Origin: Candidatus Nanopelagicales bacterium
Lineage (GTDB): Bacteria; Actinomycetota; Actinomycetes; S36-B12
Direction: 5' to 3'
Assembly: GCA_030836325.1 (NCBI GenBank)
Contig: JAURQC010000015.1
Span: 1-13,636, forward strand
DNA length: 13,636 nt
Below are positions 13,491-13,636 of this stretch, one piece after another. Every line of letters begins with the position of its first letter. The stretch's first letter is position 1. Under the pieces are notes generated by a model that saw only the letters and a program-made list of their open reading frames with translations, was not told the DNA's origin and ran no database searches. The position numbers were made by a program, and so were the translations under genes.

Positions 13491-13636
13491 GTGAGCAATG
13501 TGACTATCGACGAGCAACTGACCCCGGTTACAGGACTAGCTTCTGCGTTGGGCCTGGCAACCATGGACGGCGAGGACGTCCTAGACGTCTGGTATCCCCA
13601 GCCCACGCTCGGAACCGAACTCATCGATGTACCCAA
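13491..13636 (+). CDS. dapD: Tetrahydrodipicolinate N-succinyltransferase, N-terminus only
   Basis: The right edge cuts this gene after 48 codons. The visible N-terminus contains GLASALGLATMDGEDVLDVWYPQPTL, which matches the actinobacterial DapD start (mycobacterial form GIGLATLAADGSVLDTWFPAPEL). DapD transfers succinyl from succinyl-CoA to tetrahydrodipicolinate in diaminopimelate synthesis. The left-handed beta-helix catalytic part is beyond the window. The GTG at 13491 is chosen because of the -10 6 nt upstream and the lack of any Shine-Dalgarno; GTG 13500 would be an alternative. Divergent dapE supports the call. Confidence 0.88.
   Translation, partial: MSNVTIDEQLTPVTGLASALGLATMDGEDVLDVWYPQPTLGTELIDVP

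Noticed and set aside
1..13636. Defence system, prophage, insertion sequence, CRISPR array, tRNA or other mobile feature
   Set aside because: No transposase, integrase, direct-repeat array, nuclease or toxin-like gene and no tRNA-like fold was seen; the gene order is a conserved chromosomal block.

Overview
The window is a gene-dense, high-GC stretch (estimated by eye at about 60% G+C) with GTG starts, short intergenic gaps and a gene order typical of Actinomycetota. Much of the right part is the block known from mycobacteria and their relatives: mgtE-like/DUF1003/mrp, tatB-htrA, an O-methyltransferase, DUF3117, a DivIVA-like mini-protein, a LOG-family protein, dapE and dapD. Genus cannot be fixed from this sequence. 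No tRNA, rRNA, CRISPR, insertion sequence, phage gene or other mobile element is visible, and all complete genes look intact.

Layout. (1) 1-2849, minus strand: a three-gene run of a CitE/malyl-CoA lyase-type CoA-ester lyase, a small membrane-anchored J-domain protein and an acyl-CoA dehydrogenase cut by the left edge. This is acyl-CoA metabolism, either the ethylmalonyl-CoA type or branched-chain catabolism. (2) 2939-5120: an MFS transporter and an EamA/DMT transporter, convergent, with their 3' ends overlapping by 23 bp. (3) 5205-8234, plus strand: a cytosolic PRC-barrel/MgtE_N/CBS protein with no transport domain, a DUF1003 membrane protein overlapping it by 8 bp, and the Fe-S carrier ATPase Mrp. 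(4) 8247-10020, minus strand: htrA (membrane-anchored serine protease) followed at once by tatB (Tat translocase). (5) 10125-10784, plus strand: an O-methyltransferase divergent from htrA. The sigE-rseA pair that separates these two genes in mycobacteria is absent. (6) 10836-13473, minus strand: dapE, then LOG, DivIVA-like and SRPBCC genes packed tightly, then DUF3117 behind its own promoter. (7) 13491-end, plus strand: the 5' end of dapD. dapD and dapE act on either side of the succinyl-blocked intermediates of lysine/diaminopimelate synthesis.

The most interesting signal is in the control regions. Six genes (MFS, mgtE-like, mrp, LOG, dapE, dapD) have a GTG start with no Shine-Dalgarno sequence but a TANNNT -10 element ending exactly 6 or 7 nt before the start, the arrangement expected for leaderless mRNAs. 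Genes with a purine-rich Shine-Dalgarno lack this. Three divergent gene pairs (dapE/dapD, EamA/mgtE-like, htrA/O-methyltransferase) have -10 elements for the two strands that overlap or share a central TA, so each looks like one compact bidirectional promoter. No defence system or clearly new multi-gene machinery was found. The other oddities are an O-methyltransferase that appears to lack its metal-binding Asp-Asn pair, a J-domain membrane protein inside an acyl-CoA operon, and the MgtE-like/DUF1003 pair of unknown job.
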